A DNA stretch of 33,274 nucleotides from Spirogloea muscicola. Taxonomy: Eukaryota; Streptophyta; Zygnematophyceae; Spirogloeales; Spirogloeaceae. Shown in pieces: positions 10,988-22,200 of this stretch. How positions within the stretch are numbered: position 1 is the first letter of the stretch; each line of letters opens with the position of its first letter. A program made the position numbers and the translations under genes. The notes under the pieces were generated by a model. The model saw only the letters and a list, made by a program, of their open reading frames with translations, was not told the origin of the DNA and did no database searches. The stretch covers positions 225,702 to 258,975 of the forward strand of contig WELB01000101.1 of assembly GCA_009602725.1 (NCBI GenBank). The letters run 5' to 3'.

Positions 10988-11090
10988 ATGTGTCAGAGTT
11001 CTTTTGCATGGACTACTGCTGCCTTCACGAGGTTGACAATGTGTCAGCATTCTTTTGCATGAACTACTTGCTGCCTTCAAGAAGCTGACG
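10988..11090. repeat. Imperfect tandem duplication (about 51 bp) across the aconitase stop codon
   Basis: Unit 10988-11038 and unit 11039-11090 share most bases, including the core TTCTTTTGCATG on the plus strand, and differ by one single-base length change. The second unit contains the true aconitase stop (plus strand CTA at 11064-11066) and its last codons. The first unit is a decayed copy downstream of the stop. The duplication therefore extended the 3' UTR without changing the protein. Confidence 0.75.
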
Positions 11091-14000
11091 GAGCACGTAG
11101 TGCAGGATCCCACCGTGCTGGAAATAGGTGAGCTCCACCTAGAAGGACAAATGTGAAGTTAATAATCTCTTCAAGAACAAGGACAATGACAGGAAGGAAG
11201 GACTGAACACGCATCAACTGTCAACTGAAAGAGGTAACCAAGGAGGGCACGAGAGGAAATCAGAACCTAGGACCGCCTGGAGCAGGATGACGCTAGGACA
11301 TTCCTGCCAATGCATGTTGCCTACAACCAAGCCAATACTCAACAACTGCATGCATGACTAGATACAACCCAAACCCAATCAACAATGACAGCTTGACAAT
11401 TGCAAGACACAATCTCTACAAAAACTGACAAACTGCAACATATGCATCCACAAGGTGAGTGAGTGCTTGAAATCTTCAAGTGAAGAGGGGGCGTTTACCT
11501 GGGTATCAAATCGAAGAGTGGCAGGGAATTCCTTTCCGTTATCGGTTTTCACGCTCACATCCATGCCAGGCTTGATCTCGGACACAGGGGGGAGATCAAT
11601 GGTGTACTTCTCATACCCAGTCAGCTCCAGCGACTCGGCATCCTGCCCCGGCTTGAAGCAAAGGGGGATGATGCCCATGCCCACCAGATTGCTGCGATGG
11701 ATTCGCTCAAAGCTCTTGGCAATGACGGCCTTCACCCCCTGCTCTCAGCACATCGCACGGTCACTTTCAGATGCAGCATCTCAGGATGTCACAGAGCACA
11801 TGCTACACTGCTATGCAAGAACAAGTAACACCCTGTCAATGACTGTGACTGTGAAGTCCTCCAGGACTTTCATACATGTAGAGCAACTGTGAGCACCTGT
11901 GACTGTGACAGAAGTGCCCAGCACAACCCCATCAAGCACGTATAACTTTCACTACATTGAACTCTCAAGCTGGCTATGAGTGTCACCTGCAGATATGGTC
12001 CCTTTGCGGCCCAATCACGGGAACTGCCACTGCCGTACTCAGCGCCTGCCAGGATGATTGTAGGGACACCCTCCTCCATGTATCTCTGAAAAAGGACAAA
12101 AGAATCAGGCAGCTTCTTCATACTCTTGTGCTTGATACTGATACAGCGGCAGCAACACTCTTTGGAAACAGACATGCTCTGATACATTCATCGACGCCAA
12201 CAGCTTTCGGCCATCCGGCATCTGACAAGAAATTCAAGTGTGCCAGCAGTGGATGAGAAGGTTCGCCTATTCAGCATCTCCACTTCAGAGAATGAGAAGT
12301 GTCAGTGGGTGATGAGGAGCGAATTGCTTACAGAGGCTGCATCAAAGACAAACATCTTCTGCTTCGAGGGCACATGGATTGTCCGTGGTCCAACTTCTCC
12401 ACCGAGGAACTTGTTGACAATCCGAATGTTCGCGAAAGTCCCCCGAGCCATAATCTCGTCATTCCCACGTCGTGACCCGTATGAGTTGAAGTCCTTGCGC
12501 TCAACACCGTGCGAGTTCAAGAACTTGGCAGCTGCACTGTCCTTTTGAATATTACCTGTGAGAGTCAGAAGACAACATCGATGACGGGCACTTTGATGTT
12601 ACAGGGACAAAGGCTTTTGGACACGTACATATTTGCTTATCATATGACCTTGAAAGGCTTCTCCTAGCATCTGATAGTGTCAAGCATTTCCAAAGAACTG
12701 AGAAATACAGGAGAGCTAACCAGCAGGAGAGATGTGGTCAGTGGTGATGGAGTCTCCAAAGTTCAGAAGGCAGTAGGCATCCTTGACCCCATGGCCGCCA
12801 GGGGCGTCTTTTGACATTGTCTTGAAGAAAGGGGGATCGTGCACGTAAGTGGAGTTTGGGTCCCACTGGTACAAAGCTCCTTCAGCAACCGGCAGACTGT
12901 TCCACATCATGTTGCCCTCGGTGATGGCCTTGTACGTCTCTGTGAAGAACTCGGGCAAGACCGACGTCTCTACAGACTGATCACAAAGCACAGGGCAGCT
13001 TGCTGAGAATCCACTGTGGAAAAGTCATAACACAAAGCCAACACCAAATCTAATTTCGTTATTTACACTCTTCGAGTACACAGCCAAATCACCATGATGC
13101 CTAGCTTGTCAGGTTGAGGCCCATGCTGCAAACCTCGGCAACCTCCTGGGTTGTTGGCCAGATGTCACGCAAAAAGACTGGCCCGTCCTTACCCTGACCA
13201 ATGGGCTCCGACTCAAAATCAATGTCTACCTGCGCTTAGTGGTGGACAGACACATGGTGTCATTGCTCAAACCTTGATATTGGCATAATGGTATAGAGAA
13301 CTGTAGAGTATTTCCATGATCGAGGTAAAAGCCTTGTATCAACCTTCATCTCCTTTCTCGGTCACTCCAAAGGCAGGAGTTGGCATGCGAACTCACCGTG
13401 CCAGCAAGTGCGTATGCTACGACCAGAGGAGGAGAGGCAAGGTAGTTGGCTCGTGTCAAAGGATGTACACGGCCTTCAAAGTTCCTATTGCCGGATAGGA
13501 CAGCCGCAGCCACAATATCTGTGAGAGCACCAGTCCCCACAAGAGGAGAATGTCATTAATGGAGCCAAGCTCTTGCTTACTGCAGCCAATGCTTACTGCA
13601 GCCAATGCAACGACTTCTTAGTGCTCCCAGTCTTCCTCGCCTAGATTAAGACTCACCACCATCTGTGATGGCCGACGCGACTGCTTCATTGATCTCTCCA
13701 GAGTTGCCAATGCAAGTAGTACAACCATATCCGACATGGTTGAAGCCTTGTTTGTCAAGGAAAGGCTGCAGCCCACTGCCAATGCCACAATAGCCAGACA
13801 ATGGACAATGTTGGCGGCCTCCGAAGCTACTATGCTAACAAGCTCAAAGTATGATCCTGCATTTCGTATGAAGCTCAGCTTGGCAACTTGTAGGTAGCAC
13901 TGCTTGACCAACTGAAATTTGAAAAGTGCTTAGGCAGATGCCTCCTCGTGTGGCTCCATGCAAACAAGATTCGAGGTGTTCAACTTGTCAACTCTGAGGC

Positions 14001-17000
14001 ACCCTGCCAGGCTCACCTCTTCTCCAGATATTTAGTGACAACACCAGATCCAGGCGCAAGGCTGGTCTTTACAAAGGGCTTCACCTGCATGTACCAAGAG
14101 AGGAGGTGAGAACCTCCCATGGTGACGTCTACATCTACCCCTCACTTCAAGGTTGCTGCAATCTCAACCACATCAGAAAGTCATTATGTAATTGGTAGCA
14201 CTAGGCCCTCTCTCCTGCCACAAATGCAACAGACAGGACACATGGTACAGAGCCGCTCACCTGTAGACCAAGCTCAGTGGCCTTCTTGGCGACAAGGCCT
14301 GCTCCCAACATGACAGATGGGTTGGATGTGTTGGTGCAGCTTGTGATAGCAGCAATGACCACACTACCGTGCTTGAGCTCCTCCTCATTTCCATCAAATG
14401 TGAACTTGGAGACCTTTCCTTGTTCTTCCTTAGGAATGGCAAAACCCTGGAAGGAAGGCAGTGATCAAGTGCGTGCAATAATCGAGACTGTTGCAACCAT
14501 TACATTCCCAGCCATTACAGTTGCTTTGCGTGCAGGGGTGAACCCTCGCAGTGCCTGTGCGGAGCCCTGTTCCAAAGCAGTACGCAACACAAGTTGGCAG
14601 TTCCAGGTAACATAGCTACGCACCTTGAAGCCCACTTTGTTGTCTAGGCAGGCATGCCAATCACTCTTCATCTCTGAGATGGGAACCCTGTCATGAGGCC
14701 TGCGAAATATACGAGGCACTGAGTCAATTCAGGTACCATTGCCTCTCATACATAAAGAAAGACAAGTGAAGTCTGATATTGACTGCAATGTGACAAGAGA
14801 CATTCACTACTGCCACACAAATCTGCAAGCTGAAGTACAGTTACTGGTCAAGTACTACACTGCCCTCCAAGGTAACTAGAGGGCGCATGCCATACCAAGT
14901 CAGGCAAGACGTGCAAAATCACTTGCAATGGCGACATGACCAACAACTCCGGCTTCTAAGAAGCATAACTTCTATGTCCTGCTAGTATCTCCTTCATAAG
15001 TTGCTCTGATGAGGGATGCTCAGTCTGGGGCTACGATGAAGACTTGTGGCCATCGCCAATTTCTTGACTCTCCCAGAAAGGCGCCATTTCCTCACCTCTT
15101 AGGACCAGAGACACATGGTGTCACAGTGGAGAGATCCAGTGCCAAGGTAGAGGTATACGACTTGTCTGTTTGAGGCTGCGCCAATGCCACGTTGATAACA
15201 CTAAGTCATTCTTCATTTTCCTGCTTAAGCTTCCGCACCGTTCTTGTCCTTGTTGGCCCGAAATCAGCTATTTGGGCTGCGACTTGCTCAATATGTTCAA
15301 CTACTCCCATGCAGATCTGCTTCTTCAAAGTACGTTTGCGATGTGTGAGCCTGAGGAGGCAACTTTCCAATTGTGTACCTCATCATAGTCAATGAAGAGG
15401 TTGTTGGCCCTCAAGTAAGCTTCAATCTGCTTCACCTGCTAGGAGTATATAGATAATTAGACTTCGAAGTCAATATGGCAAACCTGTCAAACACAACCAT
15501 GAGAGCTTAACCTGCTGCACTTACCCTCTCCTCACTACGTCCCGTTGTGCGGAGGTATCCAAGCGTGACCTTGTCAACTGGGAAGAAGCCCATGGTAGCA
15601 CCATACTCTGGCGACATGTTAGCAATGGTGGCCCGGTCGGCAAGCGAGAGGTGCTGCATGCCGTCACCTGCGACACAAGAACATGCCTCTTCATCTAACG
15701 AGGACGTATAGACTGCCAGGTAAACCAGCTGACTACCCTCATAACCACCTCAGTCTAAGCAGCAGCCCACATGGTTGCATGCTCTCTACTCCGTTCAACT
15801 TACAAGAGCTCAACTTATAAGAATCTTCCAGCTGGTTGCAGTGTTACATACCATGGAACTCGACAAACTTGCCAACAACCCCGTGCTTTCTGAGCATCTG
15901 AGTGACTGTGAGCACCAGGTCTGTGGCAGTGACACCAGTCTTCAGGCTTCCACTGAGATGAAAGCCAACAACTCCTGGAAGGACCATGCTCATTGGCTGC
16001 ACTCAGAAATATCACTTAGGTCAATTTCAGCCGAAGCTAGAAAGGACCCTAACACCTGCCCTAAGATAACACTTTGTTCTGCCATAATTGATTTCGATGC
16101 AGAGTGTCAATTTCTTGCCAGAAGCCGGAGCTCCTTGTAAGTATGATCCAAGTACGCAGTGATGCTGAAGTTACCTGGCCAAGCATGGCTGCTTCAGCCT
16201 CAATGCCACCAACACCCCATCCAGCCACACCGAGCCCGTCGATCATGGTTGTGTGTGAGTCTGTTCCAACTAAACTGTCAGGGTACAGGATTCCATCTGT
16301 GTCGAACACGACCCGGGCCAGGTACTCAAGGTTAACCTGCAAAAGGCATCGATGTGGCATGAGCCTGCCTGCCAATACCTCGGCCATGCTCAGTTGCTTA
16401 CCACGCCCTCTAAGCATAAATGCATGAGCACCAAACAAGCCTTGGCTGCACCAAAGTACCTGATGCACAATGCCAGAGCCGGGGGGGACAACGAGCATGT
16501 TGGTGAATGCCTTTGCGCCCCACTTTAAGAAAGCAAAGCGCTCCTTGTTGCGTTCAAACTCGAACTCCATGTTTTTCTGGACAGCATTTGCTGTGCGCGT
16601 AACATCAACTTGGACAGAGTGATCAATCACAAGATCCACAGGAATCTGCAGCCAACAGTGTCAAGCAGGCTTGCACAGCAGGTTAGTACAAGTTGCATAT
16701 TGTCAGTTGATGCTTTATCCCTTGCATACATGATCTTGCATTTCACTTCTTGCCAAAATAAGTAGAGCAACAAATTCCATTCGCGCAGCGAGACCCGTCT
16801 AAGTGACTTTTGTCGTGTCTAGGTGCAGATTAAGATACGTGTCCAGGTACTAACACTGGGTTTAAGAGTTTCCAGCGATTCTTGTTACCAAATAAACTTT
16901 GTTATCAAACCTATGACACCAAAGCGTGCACTATAGATTCTCTGGCAGTGAAGGTGCAGTGGAGATTACCAGCGGGTTGATCTTGTTTGGGTCGCCTCCA

Positions 17001-18083
17001 AGACGCTTCATCGCGTCGCGCATGGCAGCAAGATCAACGACAGCAGGAACACCTGTAAAATCCTGTGTCCCCATACAGGGCTTGTCAGTCTTGTAGCGGA
17101 ACTGTAGGTAGCTGCACACTATAGAGATAGCTAGTGCTACATACAAGGAGACATTGACTACAAGTTTGTCTCCTGCTCTTCATATCTTGATAAGAAGCTC
17201 GAAACTAGGTGAAAAGACATGCATAGTGTCAATCAAGACCCAGCAATTGTCTACCTGCAGTATAACACGTGCAGGCTTAAACGGGATCTCCACTTGCTGC
17301 GGAGCTGTCTTCTCCCAATCCAGGATCTTCTCAACATCCTGTGGCATAACCTGGAAATTATCGCAATTCCTGATGGCAGCCTCCAGCAGAATTCTGATCG
17401 AGTAGGGCAGTTTATCTGCATGGAAAATGCTCACACACTCGATTCAACACAAGAGTCACCCCACCTAAGAAAGAAGTAACAGGTGTTCTAGCTGGCCCTC
17501 GAGAATGCTCACCCCACGTGAGGTTAGACTGGGGGAGACGATGAGGACTACGCTACGATTGCGGTGTCCCAGACCCAAAGACAGACTCTCGAGCAGATTG
17601 CCAGCGTCGATGCATTGCCATGCCACTATCATACAGTCTCAGCTTGGATACTCGACTGAGCAGGCTCCATACTCCCAACATGAGAATTTGTTGTCGCAGC
17701 CAGTCCTGACACAACAGTGACGACCAGCTTCGTGCCTGCTAACAAACTTCCTGGCATGGGGAAAGGTCGGCATACCAATCCGAGAGTCCTCGAGCTTCGG
17801 CAAGCTGTAATACTTCCCGTACAAGCCACCCCCGGGCTTCGGGAGCTCAGTCAGGATGTTCTGGAAAGGGTTCGTGTGTGCTGCGCAAAGACGACTCAGG
17901 ACATCCTCAGCATTCACGGCCGATCGATGGCATCGATCGTCGTCCCAGTCACTAGAAGGAGTACGCCGGCGACAATGACTGTGCCGGCAGACCATAACCC
18001 CTGCCGCTGCCTGGCTGATTGATGCTGGAAAAGCAGCGCATGCCCGAGGCGCGGATGGGGAGAGCTCCGAGACCCTCACCCAT
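11064..18083 (-). CDS. ACO: Aconitate hydratase, IRP1/plant type (21 exons, 926 aa)
   Basis: Interconverts citrate and isocitrate via cis-aconitate (TCA or glyoxylate cycle). Exons, 5' to 3' on the minus strand: 18083-17999, 17880-17776, 17415-17255, 17062-16970, 16645-16460, 16336-16175, 15996-15852, 15667-15525, 15438-15379, 15175-15096, 14699-14624, 14446-14261, 14084-14017, 13775-13657, 13518-13397, 13229-13134, 12976-12721, 12555-12332, 12085-11987, 11738-11499, 11138-11064. They sum to 2781 bases, all phases agree, and the product is collinear with Arabidopsis ACO. Cluster ligands are Cys469 (AITSCTNTS), Cys535 and Cys538 ([12 protein letters not shown]), with the same 66- and 3-residue spacing as human IRP1. 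Other motifs: [40 protein letters not shown] and [17 protein letters not shown]. The start at 18083 has a CCACCATGG context and gives a 28-residue Arg/Ser-containing leader ([11 protein letters not shown]) that may be mitochondrial. The first exon and its weak GTTATG donor are the least certain part. Exon 9 may begin 3 bases later. Confidence 0.95.
17921..17939. repeat. Perfect 19-base palindrome in aconitase intron 1
   Basis: CGATCGATGGCATCGATCG has 9-base arms around a central G. It lies in the 118-bp first intron of the aconitase model (17881-17998), close to the weak donor. It could be a dyad binding site or chance; nothing else supports a function. Confidence 0.5.
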
Positions 18084-19293
18084 GGTGGAGGCGCGGCGCC
18101 CGAGCTCCGGGCGGGCGCGCGTCCGCAGCGAGACGGCAGTGGCAGCCGCAGACGCCCTGAGCTGCGAACCGCTGCGGCCGTGCAGCGGCGGAAAAGTCCC
18201 CGGTCGGCGACCGTCGAAGGCGGCGCCGCCGGCGGCGAGGGCGCGCAGGGGGCTCCCGAGCAGCGCGGACCGCAGCGGCNTGGGCGGCCGCTGTGCTTGG
18301 GCGGCGGCGCCGGGGCTGGATGGCTATGGAGGGAGGGGGGGGGCCTCCGCACCGGCGGGAGCTCCCTCCCCCGCCCTCCCTCCCCGCGCGCAGACCGTCA
18401 CCTTACCGGGCCTCTGCCCCGCCTCCCCCCTCCCTGATTGCACCCCCCCGGGACCACGCCCAGGGGCCCACCCCCATGGTGGGGAGGAATTTCCTCGGCC
18501 GCCTCCGAGCTCGGAGGAATTCCTCCCCTGCGTCGCCTGCACGTCGCCGATTGATCGGCGACTCGCCCAGGCGACGCTTTGGTGCGTTGCGATTGGACAT
18601 CAGGAGTCGTCGTTGGACACTTGGCATCGTCGCACGAGGCGCTGACCATCGAGTGCCGGCTGACGGCAATGATTGAGCGTGACGGGCCGTTGGACGGCTG
18701 GCGGCCACGGCAACCCATTATACTCCCCCGTTAAACTCCCCCGTTAGAAAGGGTAGTGAGCGTCTTCCACTATTGGGCGCTGCCAGGGGGCGCCTGGCTA
18801 CCGCAGCGCTCCAGCAAATCCACGTGTAGCCACAATGTGAGGCCAACTGGGCGCATGCGCTGACTGCAGTTGACTTGATCCGACAGCCGCCACACGTGGG
18901 CTCGTTATCTATGGCGAGGCCAGCGGACAACCCTTGTGCCAGCCTCTTGGGGCTGTGTGTTTAACAAGCCGTGTAGCCCATCAAAATCCAGCACAGAGAA
19001 TAGCAGGACACGAAGTCCTGCTTACAGTTGACTTCGGTTGGACGACATCTTGTGGCTTGCAGACGGTCCTCTGATAAGCTCTCCACACGCACTCTGGGTC
19101 CTGGCTCTAGAGCTGGAAGCAATGGCAAGCCAACGCCAAGCACTGGGTCCGCGCTGGGTGGATTGATGCAGGCGTGGGTGACCACGCAGTGACCTGCGAT
19201 CACCAGTAAATGATAGACAAAGGCGGGAGAGGCCCATAATATCTAAAGAAGTGAGAGTGGCACCTGAGAAAGACGGAGTTTCCCATTGCAAGT
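18084..19293. other. Aconitase 5' flank and PIG-T 3' flank, with one N at 18280
   Basis: Both neighbouring genes are on the minus strand, so this interval holds the aconitase promoter and 5' UTR (right of 18084) and the PIG-T 3' UTR (left of 19294). It is extremely GC-rich from 18100 to 18560, then closer to average. Direct repeats of ACTCCCCCGTTA occur at about 18721-18746. A TGTAA on the minus strand at 19022-19026 may serve PIG-T. The N at 18280 marks unresolved sequence. Long open frames on both strands here are Pro/Arg/Gly-rich and carry no recognisable domain. Confidence 0.5.
18481..18562. promoter_or_regulatory. Cluster of palindromes about 400 bp upstream of the aconitase start
   Basis: Three perfect or near-perfect dyads are packed together: CCTCCGAGCTCGGAGG at 18502-18517, GGAGGAATTCCTCC at 18513-18526 overlapping it, and GTCGCCGAT-TG-ATCGGCGAC at 18543-18562. 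An imperfect GAGGAATTTCCTC sits just before them. Such a cluster is compatible with dimeric transcription-factor sites or cruciform-prone DNA. No known site is recognised. Confidence 0.4.
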
Positions 19294-22200
19294 CTAACGA
19301 CCAACGCCAGCGCAAAGGGAGAGGAGGAGGCTTCGACTGTTGAAGTGAATGACTTCCTCATCACTGAGGCCTTGCGACCCTTCACCTGAAAATTCGAGAA
19401 GGTACAGCTGTAGTGAGACACTCACTGCGTCAAGACACTACAGCTTGTACATGCACATAGTCAAGATCGTTGCACATGAAGGCAGAACGCTAACAGAGCT
19501 GCTTCTGGGACTTGCACTAGACATGACATGTTCTCAAACCATGCGAAGATCCTCACGAAGCTTGTACAGAAGGAGAGTCAACATATTGCCTGAGCTGACA
19601 CTTTACATCTTGGCTCTCACACCATACCTAGGCACTCATGCTCAACGTAGTTGGTCAACATGTACCTCAGATACTTCCTCGGAAGATCACTCGTGACTGT
19701 CCGTTGGCCGAGGTTGCTGAAGAGGCTGATTTAGAGTAAGTGCGGCCACTTGACTTGGCGAGACTTGTACTGCTGTGCCCAGAAGCAACTACACTTTTGT
19801 TTTGATGTCTCCTTGTCTCCAGAAGCGCGCCCGCCAGTCTTGCACTTTCTTGTATAAGACAGTCTTCCAGCTTTCCATTGGAGGCACAGCTGCGTGATCT
19901 CATAACAAACATTCTGGACATTAGAAGTCACCACACACGTAGCACCCTGCATGCTGTCAAATGTGAGGAGCAAGCATCTCTACCAAAAACAGTGCCACTG
20001 AGCGATAGGTGTGAGTCCATGTTGCTCACCTCCATCGAGTTGCTCATCCTCGCCGGGCCGATGCCGCAAGGTGTTGAAGAGGGAGCCGAAGAACATCGCA
20101 ATCACAGTGCAGGTGAGCGTGATGACGTTATACGGCATACTGAAGTCGGGGATCGGCATCGACACTAAGAGAGTTTCGCCATAGAGCCTCAGTGGGGGCG
20201 CCCGCTGCAGGCCACGACCCATGCAGGTGTATAAGCAAGCCAAGAACTTTGTCGACGTTGAGCAAGGCATCCAAAGCCTGTCAAGGAACTAAGACAGCCA
20301 TGACGCTACAGCATGAGAACCTGAAGGCATTACAGCACAATTTACACATTACATTTTCTCGGTCTCGCATCATTGAAGACAAGGGTATATATACCAGCAA
20401 GGTCTGCAGGAGTGGCCTGTAATCAAGCGCTGAGGCATTCTCCACATCCCACTCATACCCAGCGCTGCTGGGAATGTCTGGGAATGTGACAACTGCGGCT
20501 GGCAAATCAAAGCCACGGCTTGCATCGGGGGGGTGCTCATCGATCCAGAGAAACGCCTATGAGCTCACAGACATTACTTGTCAATGTAGGGCTCAACATA
20601 CATTTAGTGCTGCTCATCATTGAGATATTCAGACCTTCATGAGCTTTGTGACTGCACACATTTCTTGTATTCGTGACATATTGAGGGTCTGACAATCTGG
20701 TCTGACAATCTGCTTTCGGTACTCCCATGACCTCACCTTGTTGAAATCAATGTGAAGTTGCACCGTGGACGTGAGAGAGGGCAGCCGCAGCCGCGCCTCG
20801 AGGACGGCAGGCGCCTGCCGGTCCTCGGCAGGGGAAATGTGCAGGTCCTCCGCGATGTCCTTGAGGGCCACGTTCACATTGTCCACCAAGATGACGAGGG
20901 AGTGGAAGTACAGGCGCAGGTACCACGGCACCACTAGAAAGAGCACCACCACAATGCCTCCGTCGACATCCGTGGCATCGGTCGACCGGTCGTCGACCAC
21001 GAGGAGCTCCGCCTCGTCGACCTTCCGCCACCCCTGCTCCTCAAAGCCAAGGACATCCGCAAAGCCGTCGTCCACGTCGTCACTGCCGAGTGGCGGCGCT
21101 TCTGGCTGGAGGCGCCGCCGTTCCACGCCTGATCTCCACTCGGGATCGGCCCACAGCTCGACTGCGAGGCCGCCTCGCTCGTTCCCGTAGCCTGTGACGT
21201 AGCTGTGCACGCGGAACGGCGCGAGGGGCGGCGCCGCCCACGCCAAAGGGCGGCGCTTCCATGCAATGCCCACGTTCAGGGGACGTGCAGCCGCCAGATT
21301 CTCGAGTCTGTACTCGGCCAGCACGGCGCCAGCATGGTGACGGTCATGGCTGTCGGAGGCAGGCCGCTCCTCCAGCCAGCGGTCAGGAGGTGTGAGAAGC
21401 ACAAACGCCTCATTCTCCACATGATCCGCCTTCAGCCATGGGCCCTCACTTGCCGGCTCTTTGCCGCAGACTCCTCCCTCCTCCTCTTTGAGCGCCTCTG
21501 CCTCACCATCAAGTCGATGCTGTGAGGACACGGCCTTTGCCAGCAGGTTGTGCTCAAGCTCCAGATACACGGCGCTGCTCAATGCCAGCGGGCAAGCGGA
21601 GGTAACTAACGAACCAAACAACGAAGCGAGAGACCAATCCTCCGGTCGGCCAGCGCTCTGGTCTTGTATATGGTCCTGCCGCAACGCCCTCAGGACCAGC
21701 GTCAGCGTCTGCTGCACGAAAACTCCGCGGGGCTCGTCCCAGCTTGCAGCGCCGCCGCCGCTGCCGCCCCCTGCTGGTTGCTGCGCTCTGATGTGGATGC
21801 GCAGGCTGTGATAAGCGGCCTGTGCAGATAAGTCAGAAGACAAGAACACATATCAACGAAATGCTAGCCGATAACCAAACCAGACGAAGTCCACATTGGA
21901 TCTGTCAGCTCATTGCCACATGCGGCCACCAGACATCTGCCGAGCAACAGACTGCCAAGTGGCTACCCCGAGCCTTTGAAGGTGAACAGTCAATACTATC
22001 TACAGCATTCACCTGCATCAGTCAGAATGACTACTGGCCAAAACCTGGGCTCCACACTTCTGAAACAACAGACATTGATTACTGGACTACTAAGGCTGCA
22101 AAAGTGGGTAACTTATTGTGGAGGCCAAGGAAAGCCGTAGACACTAGCAGAAGAGGGCCTTCGAGTGGCGACAGAGGGAGGGCATATACTAACAGAGTAG

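Noticed and set aside
13567-13606. Short tandem repeat (GCTTACTGCAGCCAAT twice) in an aconitase intron
   Set aside because: A two-unit slippage product inside an intron, with no sign of function.
17639-18352. Reading the aconitase first exon as one uninterrupted frame back to 18352
   Set aside because: The 18352 start is not ATG, the frame crosses an N and is low in complexity; a two-exon 5' end (18083-17999 and 17880-17776) has a Kozak ATG and agrees in phase.
18019-18645. 208-codon open frame on the plus strand across the aconitase 5' region
   Set aside because: It contains an N, is Pro/Arg/Ser-rich without a domain, and overlaps the aconitase first exon on the other strand.
19980-20029. 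PIG-T ending by read-through at 19980
   Set aside because: Possible, but a strong GTGAGC donor at 20029 and a well-formed acceptor and in-phase short exon at 19385-19294 give a more plausible end; kept as the alternative.
20690-20715. Direct repeat TCTGACAATCTG in the PIG-T intron after exon 5
   Set aside because: Two short copies only, best explained by local slippage.
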